Part shown: positions 1 through 9,868 of the stretch, one piece after another
How positions within the stretch are numbered: the first letter of the stretch is position 1
Layout: each line of letters opens with the position of its first letter
Assembly: GCA_040882505.1 (NCBI GenBank)
Contig: JBBEBE010000009.1
Coordinates: 62,001 to 126,000 of the forward strand
Length of the DNA: 64,000 nucleotides
DNA from: JBBEBE01 sp040882505
Lineage (GTDB): Bacteria; Bacteroidota; Rhodothermia; Balneolales; Balneolaceae
Direction: 5' to 3'
Notes under the pieces: generated by a model
What the model saw: only the letters and a program-made list of their open reading frames with translations
The model's database searches: none
Told to the model about the DNA's origin: nothing
Position numbers and translations under genes: made by a program

Positions 1-321
1 GGGTCGAACCCCGAGAGCGTCAAACACCCGGGCACGGGCCTCTCGTCGATGCACATCAAGGGGCACATGCGGTCGATTGATATGTGAAAGGGGATAGTGG
101 GCACGGTCGGCAAGACGTTCCACTACCGGCCATTGGTTGGCCAAGTCCGGTTCACGGTATTCGTCCAATTCGCTGGTTCCGTTCCACATCTCCGACGACA
201 ACGGCTTCGTATTGAGGGACTTCATACCCTTCGTCGAAGCTGCTGCCAACAATCCGGTTCCGGCCATCCAGCCCGTCGCACCCAACCCACCCAGTCGGGT
301 CAAAAACTGATCTCGTCTCAT
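1..321 (-). CDS. N-terminal part of a Tat-exported protein, possibly another esterase (partial)
   Basis: The reading frame is open from the ATG at 321 to the window edge, so only about 107 N-terminal residues are visible. They begin MRRDQFLTRLGGLGATG, a twin-arginine-like signal followed by a small hydrophobic stretch, so export is likely. The mature part ends in a segment (RREARARVFDALGV) that resembles the region just before the catalytic domain in acetylxylan-esterase-like hydrolases. The function is therefore a guess from weak similarity and from the three esterases upstream. Its ATG overlaps the stop codon of the preceding hydrolase (ATGA, 318-321), so the two are probably translationally coupled in one minus-strand operon. 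Confidence 0.6.
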   Translation of the reverse strand, partial: MRRDQFLTRLGGLGATGWMAGTGLLAAASTKGMKSLNTKPLSSEMWNGTSELDEYREPDLANQWPVVERLADRAHYPLSHINRPHVPLDVHRREARARVFDALGVRP

Positions 322-2516
322 GGCCGGTTCTCCGTTTCAATCCACTTCAGAATATGGTCCCAATTCACGTCACCATCGAGGTTCTCCAGCTCAATCAATC
401 GATCTCCGTCTTCATCAACGATGGGTAGAGATTGGAATTCGTGCCAAAATTCCGTTTCTGAAATCGTCTGACCCGCTCCGTTTCTCGGACGAACCCAGAG
501 TTGTCGAACTCCGGAATAAACGGCCAGATCAGGAAGATCGTAGGATTCCAGCGCACCCGGAACAATCGTGTAGGTCCAGTCGGGATCGTAGGACTCGGTC
601 GCAGCAAGGGATGCCCAACTGCTCAGACCATCCAACAAGACCAGTTGATCGACAAGTCTGCTGATGGTTGACGCATGAAGTGCTTCGACGCCGAGCCCCT
701 CTCGGGCAATGAGCGTCACGCCGCGTTCAGCAGCCTCCTCGCTCCCGTGCAACGCCTGGAGGATTCGGGTCAGATCTCCGGCCCGCATACCGACCAATGA
801 GCGGCCATTGTGGACGGCAGAAAAGAGCAAATTGTAAGAGACGCTCCCGATAATCGAGTCCCCTTCCGGTTCAGGGCCCAGTTCTCCCACACCGGGCAGG
901 TCGGCCGCAACCACCAGCCAGCCCTTCTGTACCAGATCCCGGAATCGACCCTGTTCCCCCGACTCCACGCTCTTGCCCCGTGGATCGATCCAAAGAAGAA
1001 CTCCTTTCGGCTCCTCGTCGGGTCGATGGATCACCCAGGGCAGTGGCTGTTGATCGACTCCGGGAACCCACCCGGTCTCGACAACGAATCCCGCGTGGCG
1101 GGTTCGACCCGTGAAGACCCCTTCGGGGACCACGAGAGGGTCCGTATATCCGGAGAGTTGTCGCGCAGCTTGTTGAACGTTCTGGTCATGGCCGGAATCT
1201 GCACGGGAGGCTTCCAATCGTTCCAGTGCCCCTCGTGCAGATTGCACCTGCAGATCAAAAATAGAGTTCCCGTCCATGGAGCTTCGAACCTGACCACTCT
1301 CCGTCCATTGAAATTCCTCCGGTGAAAACGGCTCGGGAGCGATGTCGTCATTCGGCCCCGGATTCTGGAGATGGGTTTGGAAAAACCGGACCATCCGTTC
1401 ACGATTCGCGGGAGTCGATCCGTGGCCATGGTCATCTTCAATGTATTCAAACGAATCGGACCGCCCCATCGCCTCCCAAGCGCGTCGCACTTCGGTACGG
1501 GTCTGTCTGGCTCCCTGAATGGAGAAAAAATCCCGAGTCGTGGCAATCACCATTGTCGGCTTGGGCGCGCGGGCCAGAAGAAGATCTCCGTGGTCCAGTC
1601 CCAGGGCCACTCCACCGGGGATGTTCTGCTCGGCATCCTGAGGCCCGATGGATCGAAAGAGCCAGGAGAGGGTCGTGATGTAGTTTTCTGGAGCCGCAGC
1701 CACAATACGGTCATCCATGGCTGCTGTCAGAGCCGTCTGGGTCCCACCTCCGGAACGGCCGGTCATCCCGATCCGGTCCGGATCGATATCTTCCCGGGAC
1801 AGAAGGTAGTCTACCGAACGGATCCCGTCCCAAATCATGGACCGAACCATCGAATCCCCACTCAAAAGCATCTGTGCACCGGCATAGGAGTGTTCGCGAG
1901 TTGGACTTCCCAATCGGGTCTCACTCCCCTCTTCGTTCAAATATTGATGTCGCTCCCCCTGCCCTACCGGATCAAATGCGAGTACGGCAAATCCCCGCAT
2001 CACCAAATTCTTCGACACCAATTGGTAGACATCCGATCGGAACCCGTCAAGGGTATGTCCACTGGCATACACAATGGCCGGGTGCGGGCCGGATTCACCC
2101 TTGGGTAGATAGAGAGCTGCGGTGACGTGATACCCGGGGCGTGATTCGAAGATCACTTTCTCGACTGTGAAAGACTCACGCTCCAGTGTTCCGACCGTAC
2201 GGGCGTTCAGGGGAGACCGTTCCGGAAACGGACCGATCGCCTCTTGAAGACGGGCCCGAATGTCTGTTTGGTAGTCTCGCCACTGGTTTGCACTCGTAAG
2301 GGATTCAAGGTGGCGGTGTCGCTTGTCAAGATGATCGATGGATTCGTTCATCATCCGCTCATAGAGAGCGTGCTCCAATGCGGGATACCCCACCCAGTCC
2401 GAAACGACTGAATCCTGAGCCTCTATTCGATCGGTGGGCAGAACAACAAGGAGAAGAAACAAGGGTACAAATGACAAAGAAGAAGCGGTGGGTCGAAATC
2501 GAATGAATCGTTGCAT
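318..2516 (-). CDS. Secreted two-domain acetylxylan-esterase-like alpha/beta hydrolase
   Basis: A 732-residue exported protein with a long hydrophobic signal peptide (about residues 12-34, ending near IEAQ). Residues about 60-400 form an alpha/beta hydrolase of the acetylxylan esterase type. Visible elements are the nucleophile elbow GRSGGGT, an acid in ATTRDFFSIQG and a histidine in DDHGHG, so the catalytic triad looks complete. Residues about 450-732 form a second hydrolase-like half without a clear GxSxG elbow, probably a non-catalytic or degenerate copy. The expected activity is removal of acetyl or other acyl groups from a polysaccharide in the periplasm or outside the cell; the true substrate is unknown. 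It lies 59 bases downstream of a close paralogue and overlaps the next gene by four bases, so it belongs to the susCD-led run. Confidence 0.82.
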   Translation of the reverse strand: MQRFIRFRPTASSLSFVPLFLLLVVLPTDRIEAQDSVVSDWVGYPALEHALYERMMNESIDHLDKRHRHLESLTSANQWRDYQTDIRARLQEAIGPFPERSPLNARTVGTLERESFTVEKVIFESRPGYHVTAALYLPKGESGPHPAIVYASGHTLDGFRSDVYQLVSKNLVMRGFAVLAFDPVGQGERHQYLNEEGSETRLGSPTREHSYAGAQMLLSGDSMVRSMIWDGIRSVDYLLSREDIDPDRIGMTGRSGGGTQTALTAAMDDRIVAAAPENYITTLSWLFRSIGPQDAEQNIPGGVALGLDHGDLLLARAPKPTMVIATTRDFFSIQGARQTRTEVRRAWEAMGRSDSFEYIEDDHGHGSTPANRERMVRFFQTHLQNPGPNDDIAPEPFSPEEFQWTESGQVRSSMDGNSIFDLQVQSARGALERLEASRADSGHDQNVQQAARQLSGYTDPLVVPEGVFTGRTRHAGFVVETGWVPGVDQQPLPWVIHRPDEEPKGVLLWIDPRGKSVESGEQGRFRDLVQKGWLVVAADLPGVGELGPEPEGDSIIGSVSYNLLFSAVHNGRSLVGMRAGDLTRILQALHGSEEAAERGVTLIAREGLGVEALHASTISRLVDQLVLLDGLSSWASLAATESYDPDWTYTIVPGALESYDLPDLAVYSGVRQLWVRPRNGAGQTISETEFWHEFQSLPIVDEDGDRLIELENLDGDVNWDHILKWIETENRP

Positions 2517-2575
2517 GAGAACGGAAATCAGGTTCAGAGTGGTCTCGGAGCCATATGATCTGTGTTCAAGGTAGC

Positions 2576-4762
2576 TCAGGGTTGAATCCAGGATCGGTAT
2601 AAACGCTCCCGACTGGACAGATCACTCTCCACGATTCGAAAATGATCGGGGTACCCCATGGATTCATAGTACATGTCCACCTGCCCGTAATCCAGCATCT
2701 GTTCCGGCTCGTTGGTCGGTTCGCCGTCGGCCCGTAATGGCTGAACCAGTGTCACAGGCGTCGGTGCCAGAGCCATGACCAAATCAGGCAGATCATAGGC
2801 TCTCAAGGCCGCCGGAACGCTGAAGAGGACATGATCGGTCTCGTAGTCGTGTCGGCTTACCAAATCACGCCAGGAGACTAGCCCCCGCTCAATCTGAATA
2901 CTTTGCAGTGTCGGGTCCATCAGGGCCGCATGCAGGAGGGTGGGCGAAATGGAGCCGCGAGCCACTCCGTGTAGTTGACGAACCCCGTCCTTGTGCGATG
3001 CCCATCGAATCAGCGAAACCAGATCGGCCGCCTGTGCACCGGCAATGGATCGCCGAATGAGCATGGCCATTCGCCAACTGCTACGCAGGGATCCCAAACG
3101 TTCGGGACCCAACTCTCCGATCCCGGCCAGATCCGGAACCAATACACTCACCCCCCGTTTGGCCAACCAATCCGGAGTTTTCCCTTCTTCTCCCCATTCC
3201 TCTTTCCCTTCAGGAGTGACCCAGAGAACGCCCTGACCGTTGGGCCGATTCGGTTGGAACCAGAGAAACGGAATCGGAGCCCCCGATTCTCCGGTAATCA
3301 GGTACTTTTCTACTCTATACCCGTCTCGGGTCTGTTCTCCGGCAAAAACCGGATTGAGATCCTGAAGCGGTTCACGATATCCGGAGAAGGTTCGAGCTGC
3401 AGAACGTACATTGGCAAGGTGCCGGTCCGGCCGGCTTCTCTCTTCCCGCAGCCGTTCAAAAAGGGGTTCGCTCTCCTCACGATTGATTTCAGAGCTGCTC
3501 TTGCTGCCCGGAGTAAGAGCGACATGACCGGACGAAGTGACCTGCAACAGATCCGAACTCAGCACATTGACTTCCAAATCGTTCGGGGATCCAGGCTGAT
3601 CCAGATGATTTTGAAAAAAATCGTAGATCGCCTCCCGGTTTTTTCGAGTGACCGCGTGCCCTGCTTCATCCTCCGTTGTCGAAACATGGGGTGAAGCATC
3701 GAGTAACCCGTATAATCGTCTCAGTTCGGATGCCGTTTCCCTGGCTCCCTGAATGGCAAAAAAGTCATTGGTCGTACTGGCAATCATGACCGGGCGCGGC
3801 GCTCGTACCGCCAACAGATCGGCGTGATCGATCCCCTCGGCAACACCATGAAGCAGATTCTGCTCGTCATCTTGTGGGCCCAGTGTTTGGAAGAGACGCG
3901 TAAGGGTCGTGATGTAATTGGAAGGAGCGGATGCATATATTCGATCATCAATTGCAGCAATCAACGCCGTCTGGGTTCCGCCCCCCGACATACCGGTAAT
4001 TCCGATGCGCGCTGGATCCACCGACTCTTGTTCCACAAGCAAATCGATTCCCCGGATTCCATCCCAGATCATCGTACGTGCAAGAGAGAACCCACTGATC
4101 AATGTCTGAGCTCCAGGCATGGCATGTTCGGAGGTCGGCCCGCCGGCATAGGATTCTCCACTCTCCGGATTCAGGTACTCCAGTCGCTCGCCCTGTCCGA
4201 TCGGATCAATCGCCAATACCACAAAGCCCTTGTGAACCAAATTCAGAATCAGGTGTTGGTATGGATCGTACCGATAGGCATCGGTCGTATGTCCACTTAC
4301 ATAAAGGATCGCAGGAGCAGGGGTCCGGTCGGCCTCCTCGGGTGTAAAAAGAGAACCGGTAACACGAAACCCGGGCCGTGACTCGTAGATCAAATTTTCG
4401 ACCCGATACCCCTCTCGTTCAATGCGCCCCGTCACCTCTGTATTCAACGGTGTTCGCTCCGGAAAGGGTCCAACAATTCGCTCCAGAGTCGCTCGCTTTT
4501 CCTCTCGCCACTGCCTGAACGCCTCCCGGGAAACGAGTCGATCCGAACGCTTTTTCCTCTGCTCCAGCAGCTCGAACGCTTCGCCAGCCAACCGGTCATA
4601 GAGTTCACCACGGATATCGTCATGAATTCGCCAGGTGGCATTGCTGCTCTCGCCATCCAGAATATCTAATGAAAATTGAGCCTGAAGAGAATCGGGGACG
4701 ACGGTGGCAAACAGAAAAGCTGCCACCAGCAGCATACGAATTACAACTTTGGATCGGATCAT
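2576..4762 (-). CDS. Secreted two-domain acetylxylan-esterase-like alpha/beta hydrolase (paralogue)
   Basis: I place the start at the ATG at 4762 because it puts a good signal peptide (MIRSKVVIRMLLVAAFLF, cleavage near LQAQ) at the N-terminus. The longer in-frame extension to 4918 runs back into the upstream gene and looks non-coding. The protein is 728 residues. Its first domain has the elbow GMSGGGT, an acidic residue in STTNDFFAIQG and a histidine in DEAGHA, matching the triad of the neighbouring 732-residue enzyme. The second half is again a degenerate hydrolase-like domain. The same order of motifs, similar length and adjacency point to tandem duplication followed by divergence, perhaps for different acyl positions or glycans. 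The enzyme family is clear; the substrate is not. Confidence 0.82.
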   Translation of the reverse strand: MIRSKVVIRMLLVAAFLFATVVPDSLQAQFSLDILDGESSNATWRIHDDIRGELYDRLAGEAFELLEQRKKRSDRLVSREAFRQWREEKRATLERIVGPFPERTPLNTEVTGRIEREGYRVENLIYESRPGFRVTGSLFTPEEADRTPAPAILYVSGHTTDAYRYDPYQHLILNLVHKGFVVLAIDPIGQGERLEYLNPESGESYAGGPTSEHAMPGAQTLISGFSLARTMIWDGIRGIDLLVEQESVDPARIGITGMSGGGTQTALIAAIDDRIYASAPSNYITTLTRLFQTLGPQDDEQNLLHGVAEGIDHADLLAVRAPRPVMIASTTNDFFAIQGARETASELRRLYGLLDASPHVSTTEDEAGHAVTRKNREAIYDFFQNHLDQPGSPNDLEVNVLSSDLLQVTSSGHVALTPGSKSSSEINREESEPLFERLREERSRPDRHLANVRSAARTFSGYREPLQDLNPVFAGEQTRDGYRVEKYLITGESGAPIPFLWFQPNRPNGQGVLWVTPEGKEEWGEEGKTPDWLAKRGVSVLVPDLAGIGELGPERLGSLRSSWRMAMLIRRSIAGAQAADLVSLIRWASHKDGVRQLHGVARGSISPTLLHAALMDPTLQSIQIERGLVSWRDLVSRHDYETDHVLFSVPAALRAYDLPDLVMALAPTPVTLVQPLRADGEPTNEPEQMLDYGQVDMYYESMGYPDHFRIVESDLSSRERLYRSWIQP

Positions 4763-4848
4763 GGGTTCGGGTCCAGAATTCGGGTTCGGATCCTCCTGCC
4801 AGCGGTCCGGTAAAGCCGAATCGCGAGCCGACGGGATCATTAACTGTC

Positions 4849-6246
4849 TCAGAGAATGCGAGTTGTGCCGCCACCGCGCACCAGATCGACATCCAGTGCA
4901 CGCGGGTTGCTTTGCCACTCGCCTCGTGTGAAATCCGGTACAGCCTGCGGGTTCGACCGGTCGGCCACCGACGCCTCGCTCAACGGAATGACCGAACTCC
5001 AGAGCGCCGCATCATAGACGTCCATGTCCAATGGTAGACCGTTGCGAAGACAGTCCATCAGACGCCAGTCCATCAGCGTGTCCATCCCCCCGTGACCGCC
5101 CACCTGACGGGCCATCTCGCCCGCGCGTCGGGTAATCTCCGGGGTAAACTGCTCTTCCAGGGCAGACTGTTCCTCCTCGGTGAGCCATCCGTCGTGACCC
5201 GTTGCAATCCGCGCCGGAAGTGGATATTTACGGCAGACCCCTTCGGTTCCGCTCAGCAGGTGAATCCGGGAGTAGGGACGTGGAGAGCTGGTGTCGTGCT
5301 GGAGCATGATGGTGCGTCCTCGCTCCGTTCTCATGACACTGGTATTCATATTGCCACGGAAATCCCGTCCGGCATACGGTTCCCAAAAAGGATCCTCTTC
5401 TGCCAATGCGTTGGCTCTCGGCCCCATGGAGAAGTCGTTCGACGACATCGAAATGAGTGTCTCGGCTCGATCCCCACAGTTCAAGTCCATTGCCTCGGCA
5501 ACCGGCCCCAATCCGTGCATTGGATAGAGACTTCCGTGCCGGCCAATATTCTCTTCCAGACGCCAGGTCGTTTCGGTCTTGTCAAAAATTCGTTCCAATC
5601 GATCGTGAATATAAGCTCCCTCTCCGTGAATCAGCTCCCCGAAGAAGCCCTCGCGTGCCATCTTGAGTGTAACCATCTCGAAAAAATCGTAACAGACATT
5701 CTCGAGCATCATGCAGTGCCGACGCGTCTCCTCGGAGGTGTTGACCAGTTGCCAACACTCCTCGATCGTCTGTGCAGCCGGCACTTCGGTCGCCGCGTGT
5801 TTGCCGTTCTGCATCGCATGGACCGCATTCGGGGTGTGAAGATGCCACGGCGTACAGATGTAGATCAGATCGATGTCGTCCCGCTCGCAGATCCGCTTCC
5901 AATCCTCCTCGCCGGTGTAGGTCTCCGGATTGTGATCCGTGCCGGAGAGTAGTTCGCCGGCCATCTCCAGACGGGTGGGATCCAAATCGGCCAACGCCAT
6001 CAGCTCTACACCTTCGATTCTCATGAGTCTTCTCAAGGCGCCGAACCCGCGGTTGCCAATCCCGAGCACTCCGATTCGGACGGTTTCGAGCGGTTCGGCG
6101 GCGTAGCCGCGCATATTGTAGATCGGTTCGCCCCGGGTATCTCCGCCGTTGCCGGATCCGCAGCCCCCAAGAAGACTGGCTCCACTCAAACCAAGACCCA
6201 TCAGGCCGGTCGTTTTCAAAAAGTCGCGTCGGTTCTGTCTACTCAT
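4849..6246 (-). CDS. GH109-type NAD-dependent glycosidase / Gfo-Idh-MocA oxidoreductase, Tat-exported
   Basis: A 465-residue protein starting MSRQNRRDFLKTTGLMGLG, a twin-arginine signal followed by GASLLGGCGSG, which also fits a lipobox, so it may be a Tat-exported lipoprotein. The Rossmann dinucleotide site is seen in VRIGVLGIGNRGFG. Family-typical blocks follow: EVPAAQTIEECW, HCMMLENVCYDFFE, GELIHGEGAYIHD and GHGGMDTLMDWRLMDCLRNG. This combination is characteristic of glycoside hydrolase family 109, whose members remove alpha-linked N-acetylgalactosamine using bound NAD. Oxidoreductases of the same superfamily with other substrates look alike, so the exact activity is inferred. Its position among secreted esterases and downstream of SusCD fits exo-acting sugar removal during glycan breakdown. 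Confidence 0.85.
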   Translation of the reverse strand: MSRQNRRDFLKTTGLMGLGLSGASLLGGCGSGNGGDTRGEPIYNMRGYAAEPLETVRIGVLGIGNRGFGALRRLMRIEGVELMALADLDPTRLEMAGELLSGTDHNPETYTGEEDWKRICERDDIDLIYICTPWHLHTPNAVHAMQNGKHAATEVPAAQTIEECWQLVNTSEETRRHCMMLENVCYDFFEMVTLKMAREGFFGELIHGEGAYIHDRLERIFDKTETTWRLEENIGRHGSLYPMHGLGPVAEAMDLNCGDRAETLISMSSNDFSMGPRANALAEEDPFWEPYAGRDFRGNMNTSVMRTERGRTIMLQHDTSSPRPYSRIHLLSGTEGVCRKYPLPARIATGHDGWLTEEEQSALEEQFTPEITRRAGEMARQVGGHGGMDTLMDWRLMDCLRNGLPLDMDVYDAALWSSVIPLSEASVADRSNPQAVPDFTRGEWQSNPRALDVDLVRGGGTTRIL

Positions 6247-6325
6247 CGTATCGCTCTGTTGGTTGATTCGTTTGTACGTGATCGTTCCGAATCGAACCCC
6301 GTTCGGGTTCGTTGAAAAAGTCCCA

Positions 6326-8416
6326 TTACGGCCGCAAAGAGTCGACCGGTTCTCTGTTCCCTACACGCTCTCTCGCCTGTCTGTACTCCCGAAGCCATTC
6401 CGGGAAAACCTGAGAGGCGGGTTGTCCTGTCAACGTAACGGGGTCCATCACACGGAGCGGAGCCTGCGACAATGCCGCCAGTTGCGAGACGTCCCCCCAC
6501 TCCAGAATTCCCGGCAGATGAACCCCCATACTGAAATGGTCAATTCCCTCCCTTCGGTCGCTCCACCAGGAGACGGGAGTACCCCGCAATGTTATCGATG
6601 CTGGATCACCCCACTCCAGAGCAGAGAGTGCCAATGCCGACAGACCTGTCTCTCCCGTTGCATCCAGATGCCAGGATGAAATCTCCAACTCTTGATTCAA
6701 TACCTTTCCCAAACGGGAAAGCTGCTCGGTCCACTCTCCAATCATGGTCTCGCCCAACCACAGGGAAGCCCTGCCAAGTGTGTGAAATTGAGCCAAATCA
6801 TCAAAGTTATTCTCTTCCGAAAGGTCTGTCTCCCCGGTACCATAGAGATCGGGAAGTACCACTGTGTGTCCCTGACGCAAATGGTTCTCGATGATGGCCT
6901 CCGGAATCTGTTCTTTCCCTTGCGGATGCGTAATGACGATCGCCTCCCCACTGGGTTCACGACCGGCGGATCGACCAACAAGCAGCGGCAGAAGCCGGCC
7001 GTGCGGCTCTTCAAGTACCAAACGTTGCCATCCCTCCTTTGCATCGTACCGACGAACCGGAAGGGGCTCGGGACGGTTGTCCAATCGCAACGGAACCCGC
7101 AGTGAATTGCGCAGTTCATTCGGGTCGAGTCGGTCGCGATTCAAATGTGCTGCCCGCAAACTCCGACCGCGATCCCGAACATATCCACTCGTTGTCTCGA
7201 CTCCGTCGAACCGGTCCACCGGATAGACCAAAAGCTTTTCTTCATCCATCGGGTCAAGTTGTCCTTCTGGTCGAGAAGAACCGTCTCCCCTCCCCTTTAA
7301 GTGGAGATCGAGCCATCCAATTAAACTCTCGCGATTTTCCTGGAAATAGCCGTGAGGCCGGTCAAATCGGTCGTATGCAACCTTGTCACCGGCCCCATAT
7401 GCTTCATAGAGCGGTTTGAGTTGATTGTAGGTCCGCAACATTTCAGAGGGATAAAACGTCGGGTTGGACTCTTCGTTGTGATTATGAATCATGAGCGCAC
7501 GCGGAGCGAGAAGTGCCAATACACCGGCCATTTCACTGTGCACCAGGCCATCGGGAAGAACCTCACACACACAATTATGGCCCAGTACATAGGAGTCAAA
7601 CGTTCCGACACTGACAACCGGAACAGACACATCAATCCGGTCATCCAGGGCTGTGAGCCACATGGTTTGGTTTCCACCTCCGCTGGCACCGGTCGCCCCC
7701 AGCTTGTCGCCATCTACATACGGTCGGGAGATCAAAAAATCGATGGCTCGTCGATTGTCCATCACTTGAATCCCGAGTAGTGACCGACCAACATTCAAGA
7801 GCGATGTTCCGAGACTCGCTCCGTGATATTCAAATTCACCCGGGTATGAAGAACGCTCGCCGGCCCCCCACGGATCGATAACCATCGCCACATATCCATT
7901 GCGAGCCAGTGCTTCACCGATGGGCTGTCCGGCCAGCTTTCCCTCACTCCAATGCCCCATCATCACCAACACTGCAGGCCAGGGCCCATTCCCCGAAGGA
8001 CGGTAGAGATTGGCTGTGGCATAGACACCTGGAAGGGTCTGAAAAGCGATATCATGAATAAAAAACCCTTCTCTTTCATGCCGTTCAGTCTCCCGAAGAT
8101 CAAATGGAAGGTCCGTCGATACCCACTCGATTCCGGCACTTTGTACAATTTTCTCTTTCAACTCGCTCTTCTCTGCCTCCCAGGCCTCCTTCGAATCGGG
8201 AAGTTGATGCAGAGAATATCGGGTTTCGGCCCGAAGACGAATCTCTTTGTCGGTCAAGGCCTGAAAATGGTTCAATACACGGGGAATGGAATCCGGGAGT
8301 TCACTGCTTATCGATGATCCATCCGGGAGTATGTGAATAACGTTGACCGGGCTGTCCGCGTAGACAAGTGGAGCGGACAGCAACACGATCAACAAGAGCT
8401 GGATTCTTTGCCACAT
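6326..8416 (-). CDS. Secreted acetylxylan-esterase-like alpha/beta hydrolase (third paralogue)
   Basis: I prefer the ATG at 8416, which gives an N-terminal signal peptide (MWQRIQLLLIVLLSAPL, cleavage near VYAD); an in-frame ATG at 8479 would add 21 residues. From 8416 the protein has 696 residues. The hydrolase domain shows the elbow GASGGGNQT, the typical upstream stretch VAMVIDPWGAGERS, an acidic cluster after PRALMIHNHN and a histidine in RPHGYF. As in the other two esterases, a second domain-length region follows without a clear elbow. It is more diverged from the other two than they are from each other. It sits between the GH109-type gene and the M19-like gene on the same strand, so co-transcription is likely. 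Substrate unknown. Confidence 0.8.
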   Translation of the reverse strand: MWQRIQLLLIVLLSAPLVYADSPVNVIHILPDGSSISSELPDSIPRVLNHFQALTDKEIRLRAETRYSLHQLPDSKEAWEAEKSELKEKIVQSAGIEWVSTDLPFDLRETERHEREGFFIHDIAFQTLPGVYATANLYRPSGNGPWPAVLVMMGHWSEGKLAGQPIGEALARNGYVAMVIDPWGAGERSSYPGEFEYHGASLGTSLLNVGRSLLGIQVMDNRRAIDFLISRPYVDGDKLGATGASGGGNQTMWLTALDDRIDVSVPVVSVGTFDSYVLGHNCVCEVLPDGLVHSEMAGVLALLAPRALMIHNHNEESNPTFYPSEMLRTYNQLKPLYEAYGAGDKVAYDRFDRPHGYFQENRESLIGWLDLHLKGRGDGSSRPEGQLDPMDEEKLLVYPVDRFDGVETTSGYVRDRGRSLRAAHLNRDRLDPNELRNSLRVPLRLDNRPEPLPVRRYDAKEGWQRLVLEEPHGRLLPLLVGRSAGREPSGEAIVITHPQGKEQIPEAIIENHLRQGHTVVLPDLYGTGETDLSEENNFDDLAQFHTLGRASLWLGETMIGEWTEQLSRLGKVLNQELEISSWHLDATGETGLSALALSALEWGDPASITLRGTPVSWWSDRREGIDHFSMGVHLPGILEWGDVSQLAALSQAPLRVMDPVTLTGQPASQVFPEWLREYRQARERVGNREPVDSLRP

Positions 8417-8539
8417 CCATTGACAAGGCCGGATGAATCCTTTTGTGAGTGTATCAAATGTTTGTTTGACTGGAATCATATCGATTGTTCGTGGATGGTT
8501 AGCGGTACATCATGGGAGACATACCGTCGAATTTTCGTG

Positions 8540-9868
8540 TCATACAAACGAAGCTTGGGCCACACGGAGCGCATTCCCTCCCAGTATCATCTGAATCTCC
8601 TGATCACTGTACCCCTTCTGTACCAGTCCGGTCGTAAAAAGAGGCCAATTGGTCCACGCCAGACTTCGACTCATCGATTCCGTTGTTTCAAATGGATCGT
8701 CGGGCCAGAGAGCGGCCCATCGTGTACGTGTTCGTGGTCGAGCCGGAACGTTTTGACGTTCCGAAACGGCGTTTTTCGAGGTGTAGGCGACATCGGTTCC
8801 GATTCCGACATACTGAGATCCGAAGGTCCGTTTTACATAGTCGATATGCTCCAAAAGTCGTACAATGTCTCCGCTTCCTCGTAAAAACCGAGGAATGCAA
8901 CAGATTCCGATATAGCCGTCTGTATCTGCAATGGCACGAATTACCTCGTCCGGTTTGCTCCGCATGTGAGAGAAGAGAGCGCCTGCCGTGGAGTGGCTCG
9001 CAACAACCGGTTTTTCCGACACCTTCGCCGTCTCCAGACTGGTCTGCCACCCGGAGTGAGACACATCGGGAATCACGCCCACACGGTTCATTTCGGCCAC
9101 CACCGTCCGGCCGAAATCACTGAGACCGCAGTTGGACTCCTCGGCGCACCCGTCTCCAATCACATTGCGTCGGTTGTAGGTCATGTGCATCATCCGGATG
9201 CCTAACTGATAAAATACCCGAATAAACCGAAGCTCCTCCTCCGGACTTACCCATTCCATCGGCAGAGGGACCCCGTTTCCGGTGAAGTAGAGCGCGTGTC
9301 CATTCTCTCGACCGATCCGTTCCAGATCCTCGGGGGTGACCGCCTTGCGGACGATCTCCGGCAATCGGTCGGTCGTCCAGGTGAATCGGGCCAACCGTTT
9401 GAGGAGTCGGTCGATTCGGTTGCCCTCTTCTCCACAGTTCTGTACCACAACATTCACTCCGGCGGCCTGCCAGGCGCGGGCGAGCTCCTCCTGCTCCGCC
9501 TCCACATCGACAAATCGACTCATGCTCATGTCCTCACTCAAATCCTGAATCTCGAGAGGGGAAGCATTCTGTTCAATGATCTCCCGCAGTCGATCCCCGT
9601 CCGGTGCTGCTCGTGGCATGAAACCGTAGGTATCCATCACCAGAAATTCTTTGTGTAGCTCCATTCCCCGCTCAAGATCCCGACGAGAGGGGTTCAGGAT
9701 TCGGAGTGCGATCTCCCAGTCCTCTTCAATTCGGTCCATGACAGCTCGTACCCGGCTCGACCCGACGCCTCTCTCCCGTTCGCCTCCCAACGCTCCCCAA
9801 GCCATCGAAGAGAGAAGTGTGGCGTGCAGGGATCGTTTCAGAAATCGGGCTCTAGAGATGGGTTTCAT
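8540..9868 (-). CDS. Membrane-dipeptidase-like (peptidase M19) protein lacking several zinc ligands
   Basis: A 442-residue protein with an N-terminal basic and hydrophobic segment (SRARFLKRSLHATLLSS) that suggests export. The fold is assigned to the M19 renal-dipeptidase family from the C-terminal half: IPDVSHSG carries one family histidine (H271) and VVASHSTAGALFSH the next (H292), followed by DGYIGICCIPRFL and YVGIGTDVAY. The N-terminal metal motif, normally Asp-Gly-His-x-Asp, reads D79-T-Y81-G-F83, so both the His and Asp ligands are replaced. The Glu ligand region reads ALYFTGNG with Thr at the expected position. It is therefore either a non-hydrolytic relative or a subfamily with changed chemistry. 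A gap of 344 bases separates it from susD, but it points the same way. Confidence 0.75.
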   Translation of the reverse strand: MKPISRARFLKRSLHATLLSSMAWGALGGERERGVGSSRVRAVMDRIEEDWEIALRILNPSRRDLERGMELHKEFLVMDTYGFMPRAAPDGDRLREIIEQNASPLEIQDLSEDMSMSRFVDVEAEQEELARAWQAAGVNVVVQNCGEEGNRIDRLLKRLARFTWTTDRLPEIVRKAVTPEDLERIGRENGHALYFTGNGVPLPMEWVSPEEELRFIRVFYQLGIRMMHMTYNRRNVIGDGCAEESNCGLSDFGRTVVAEMNRVGVIPDVSHSGWQTSLETAKVSEKPVVASHSTAGALFSHMRSKPDEVIRAIADTDGYIGICCIPRFLRGSGDIVRLLEHIDYVKRTFGSQYVGIGTDVAYTSKNAVSERQNVPARPRTRTRWAALWPDDPFETTESMSRSLAWTNWPLFTTGLVQKGYSDQEIQMILGGNALRVAQASFV

